The notes under the pieces: generated by a model
Told to the model about the DNA's origin: nothing
Database searches by the model: none
The model's input: the letters and a program-made list of their open reading frames with translations, nothing else
Translations under genes and position numbers: made by a program
Assembly: GCF_007754155.1 (NCBI RefSeq)
Contig: NZ_CP037423.1
Location: 10,660,938-10,724,937 of the forward strand
Direction of reading: 5' to 3'
Origin: Stieleria neptunia
GTDB taxonomy: Bacteria > Planctomycetota > Planctomycetia > Pirellulales > Pirellulaceae
DNA length: 64,000 nt
In this document: positions 61,726-64,000 of the stretch, in pieces
Layout: the number at the start of each line of letters is the position of its first letter
Numbering within the stretch: the first letter of the stretch is position 1

Positions 61726-64000
61726 ATGGCATCCGAACCCACCGACCAACGAGCAAGGATCGAAGAGCGCGCGACCGCGTTTGTGTTCGGCGAACTGGCG
61801 CGCGAGGAAGCGACCGAATTCATGAAGTTGATGGACGGGTCACCGGAAGTCCGGGCGATCGTCGCGTCGGTTCGTGACGCCGTCGGGGCCGTCAAAGCCG
61901 AGTTCGCCGCAGACACCGAGGGCGTCAATCTGGCCGACCGTCAACGCATCGAAAACGCCATCCGTGACCCGCTGCCCCAGCCGCCGCCGGTGGTGGCGAC
62001 CACGTCGGATGCCTCAACGCGAACCTGGGTGCTCGGGCTGGCCATCGCGGCGACCTTGCTGCTGGTCTCCGGGCTCACGCTGCCCGCGCTCAATCGAGTC
62101 ATCACGGCGAACACCGACACCCGCCAGCTGCGCGAGCGGATCAGCCAGATGGAAACCGAACAACAGCGGCTGGTCGCAGAAAAACGTTCGGTGGAAAGGG
62201 AACTGGCGGCCGTCCGTGCGACGCTTGCCGACGGCGCTGTCTTGCCCGCCCAACCGAATCCGGGAAACGTTCCGACGACAGACGTGGAGACAACCGAGCC
62301 CCACGCTCCATCCCTGGCAAGCTCCGGCACCGGAGCACAGGACGCCGAGACACCAAACACCGAGCCCGCCGACACCGGCGCGACCGAAATCGAGACTCCG
62401 GCAATGCAGCCCGAGCTGGCCACCGATGCGCAGCCCGAACCGACGACACGACGACAGAACGAACCCACCGAACCAGGCGGGACGCTAGACGAACGCACCA
62501 TGCTGGCCCACTCAGAGCTGGCCCACTCAGAGCTGGCCCACTCAGAGCTGGCCCACTCAGAGCTGGCCCACTCAGAGCTGGCCCACTCAGAGCTGGCCCA
62601 GTCAGAGCTCGCCCAGTCAGTGCTCGCCCAATCGGAGCAAGTGGACGAGGAGGGCGCGCAAGGCCGACCGAACGGTCCCGCCACTGCGATCCCGATGAAT
62701 CCGCTGCTGGCCCAGCCGGTGCCGCCGCCCTATGGCGGTCGTCCGCGGCGCCCGCCCCAAGGCCCGGAGTTTCGGGTCGGAGATGCCGAAGACATGGCAG
62801 AAATGATGGGTGCCGGTAGGGAGATGATCGGCAATGGTCTGGCCGCCGGACAACCCGCCGGACAACCGCGACCAAGTCTGAGCGACGGAGATCAATTCGC
62901 GCCGATCATCGAGAACCCTTTCCTGCCGGTTGCCAGCGCGCCGCTTTCGACATTTTCGATCGACGTCGATTCCGCCGCCTATGCCAAGGTGCGGATGAAT
63001 CTGACCGAGTACAATCAATGGCCCAATCCGGACGCGGTCCGAATCGAAGAACTGATCAATTCCTTCGACTACCACTACGCGCCTCCGCAAGACGACCGTC
63101 CCTTCGCCGCGGCGATGGAGATCGCCGAGTGTCCTTGGAACGGGAAACATCGATTGGCCCGAATCGGCATCCAGGCCAAGGTCGCCGACGCCGATCGACC
63201 GCCGAGCAATCTGGTGTTCTTGCTGGACGTGTCGGGGTCGATGAATCGCCCCAACAAATTGCCGCTGGTGGTCGGTGGCATGAAAATGCTGGTCGAGCAA
63301 CTCGGCGAAAACGATTCGGTCGCGATTGTGGTTTACGCCGGGGCGGCCGGCTTGGTGCTCGATGCGACCGCCGGAGACCGCAAGAAGGTCATCATCGATT
63401 CGCTTGATCGCGTTCGTGCCGGCGGGGCGACCGACGGCGGCCACGGCATTCAACTGGCCTACAGCATCGCCCGCGACCACTTCGTCGACGGTGGCACCAA
63501 TCGCGTCATCTTGTGCAGCGACGGTGATTTCAACCTCGGCCTCGCCGATACCGACGAACTGATCCAAGTGGTCGAAAACAATGCCAAACGCGACATTTTC
63601 TTGACCGTGCTCGGGTTCGGCAGCGACAAACACAACGACGCAGTGTTGGACCAGATCCGCAACAAGGGCAATGGCCACTATGCATTCATCGATCGCCCAG
63701 ACCAAGCCCACCAAGTGTTGGTCGAGCAGATGCAGGGCAGTCTGGTAACCGTCGCCAAAGACGTCGACATTCAAGTCGAGTTCAACCCGATGGAAGTCGA
63801 ATCCTATCGAATGATCGGTTGCGAAAACCGTATCTTGAATGCGAAAGATTTCGACGACGACGATCAAGACGGTGAAATCGAAGCCGGACACACGGTCACG
63901 GCGTTGTATGAGATCGTTCCCAGACGCAAGCTCCAGTCCGAAGATCCGGCGCCGACTCCCGCGCCGCTGGACGACTTGAAATACCAACGCCCCGTTCGCT
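61726..64000 (+). CDS. VWA-domain membrane protein with anti-sigma-like N-terminus, 3' partial
   Basis: The frame is open from 61726 to the window edge (758 codons). The N-terminus ([36 protein letters not shown]) resembles the cytoplasmic anti-sigma helix region, without zinc ligands. One membrane helix is at about 101-121, then a coiled coil, a Pro/Thr-rich linker, nine [10 protein letters not shown] pentapeptides (260-304), a YfbK-type VWA N-terminal segment ([19 protein letters not shown], about 405) and a VWA domain with LLDVSGSMN (about 500) and [11 protein letters not shown]. The gene follows the ECF sigma gene by 79 bp. Its end and the probable DUF3520 domain lie outside the window. 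Confidence 0.88.
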   Translation, partial: MASEPTDQRARIEERATAFVFGELAREEATEFMKLMDGSPEVRAIVASVRDAVGAVKAEFAADTEGVNLADRQRIENAIRDPLPQPPPVVATTSDASTRTWVLGLAIAATLLLVSGLTLPALNRVITANTDTRQLRERISQMETEQQRLVAEKRSVERELAAVRATLADGAVLPAQPNPGNVPTTDVETTEPHAPSLASSGTGAQDAETPNTEPADTGATEIETPAMQPELATDAQPEPTTRRQNEPTEPGGTLDERTMLAHSELAHSELAHSELAHSELAHSELAHSELAQSELAQSVLAQSEQVDEEGAQGRPNGPATAIPMNPLLAQPVPPPYGGRPRRPPQGPEFRVGDAEDMAEMMGAGREMIGNGLAAGQPAGQPRPSLSDGDQFAPIIENPFLPVASAPLSTFSIDVDSAAYAKVRMNLTEYNQWPNPDAVRIEELINSFDYHYAPPQDDRPFAAAMEIAECPWNGKHRLARIGIQAKVADADRPPSNLVFLLDVSGSMNRPNKLPLVVGGMKMLVEQLGENDSVAIVVYAGAAGLVLDATAGDRKKVIIDSLDRVRAGGATDGGHGIQLAYSIARDHFVDGGTNRVILCSDGDFNLGLADTDELIQVVENNAKRDIFLTVLGFGSDKHNDAVLDQIRNKGNGHYAFIDRPDQAHQVLVEQMQGSLVTVAKDVDIQVEFNPMEVESYRMIGCENRILNAKDFDDDDQDGEIEAGHTVTALYEIVPRRKLQSEDPAPTPAPLDDLKYQRPVR
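62503..62637 (+). repeat. 15-bp tandem repeat encoding [10 protein letters not shown]
   Basis: Nine in-frame copies: six identical units of CTGGCCCACTCAGAG, then three diverged ones (CTGGCCCAGTCAGAG, CTCGCCCAGTCAGTG, CTCGCCCAATCGGAG). Sequence identity among the first six suggests recent expansion. Confidence 0.95.

Noticed and set aside
62503..62637. Tandem repeat considered as a CRISPR array
   Set aside because: Units are 15 bp without spacers and are in frame within a coding sequence.

Overview
This 64 kb window is high-GC, densely coding bacterial DNA that reads as a planctomycete of the Pirellulaceae (Rhodopirellula/Stieleria-like). The assignment is an inference from gene content: several DUF1549/DUF1553 (planctomycete cytochrome-type) and DUF1501 proteins, a PVC-type heme-binding propeller protein, DUF1080 proteins, EF-hand proteins, Tat-exported sugar isomerases and Gfo/Idh oxidoreductases, and a very large Ser/Thr kinase fused to an NTPase. 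Many starts lack a Shine-Dalgarno, and genes are often joined by 4-bp ATGA or TTGA overlaps. No rRNA, tRNA or CRISPR was recognised.

Layout. 1-8.2 kb: a DUF1549/1553 gene (5' end outside the window) with its DUF1501 partner, an opposing DUF1080 gene and a 1115-aa propeller/HEAT/heme protein. 8.2-10.2 kb: three small minus-strand genes. 10.5-30.5 kb: the most striking region, a plus-strand array of thirteen genes. They are a secreted protein; then, behind a strong promoter covered by a perfect inverted repeat, DUF1549/1553, DUF1501, a nine-EF-hand protein, MoxR ATPase, DUF58, BatA-like VWA, a DUF4175-like coiled-coil membrane protein, a VWA/amidotransferase-like membrane protein, a BlaI-type repressor, an M56 (BlaR1-type) peptidase with a propeller-like tail, a paralogue of the first gene, and a caspase-like (C13-like) protein lacking a recognisable catalytic Cys. 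Nine of the eleven junctions from 11450 on overlap. Two matching palindromes (TAGAC-N5-RTCTA) sit on the promoters of the first gene and of the long array. I propose a BlaI/M56-controlled envelope stress or proteolysis system built on a MoxR-VWA chaperone core.

30.6-36.7 kb: a divergent pair, a 1456-aa kinase/nSTAND/formylglycine-enzyme-like fusion and a secreted isochorismatase-ThuA fusion. 36.7-40.4 kb: a decayed island with a GIY-YIG-type N-terminal fragment, a secreted orphan between degenerate direct repeats, a truncated PPP-family phosphatase, and a 568-bp element in which a DUF559 nuclease gene lies between inverted palindromic ends. 40.4-45.3 kb: an RND efflux permease and its adaptor. 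45.5-52.2 kb: a REC-HisKA-HATPase-REC hybrid kinase divergent from a TonB-dependent receptor/YfiR/CHASE8-HAMP-kinase operon, which looks like YfiR-YfiN signalling with a histidine kinase output.

52.3-60.9 kb: a secreted sugar isomerase, a TMEM43-family membrane protein, an M3 peptidase, a PQQ-propeller protein, a second sugar isomerase and a Gfo/Idh oxidoreductase, with short palindromic repeats between them. 61.1-64 kb: an ECF sigma factor followed by a membrane protein that fuses an anti-sigma-like N-terminus, one membrane helix, a pentapeptide repeat and a VWA domain. This last gene runs off the window.
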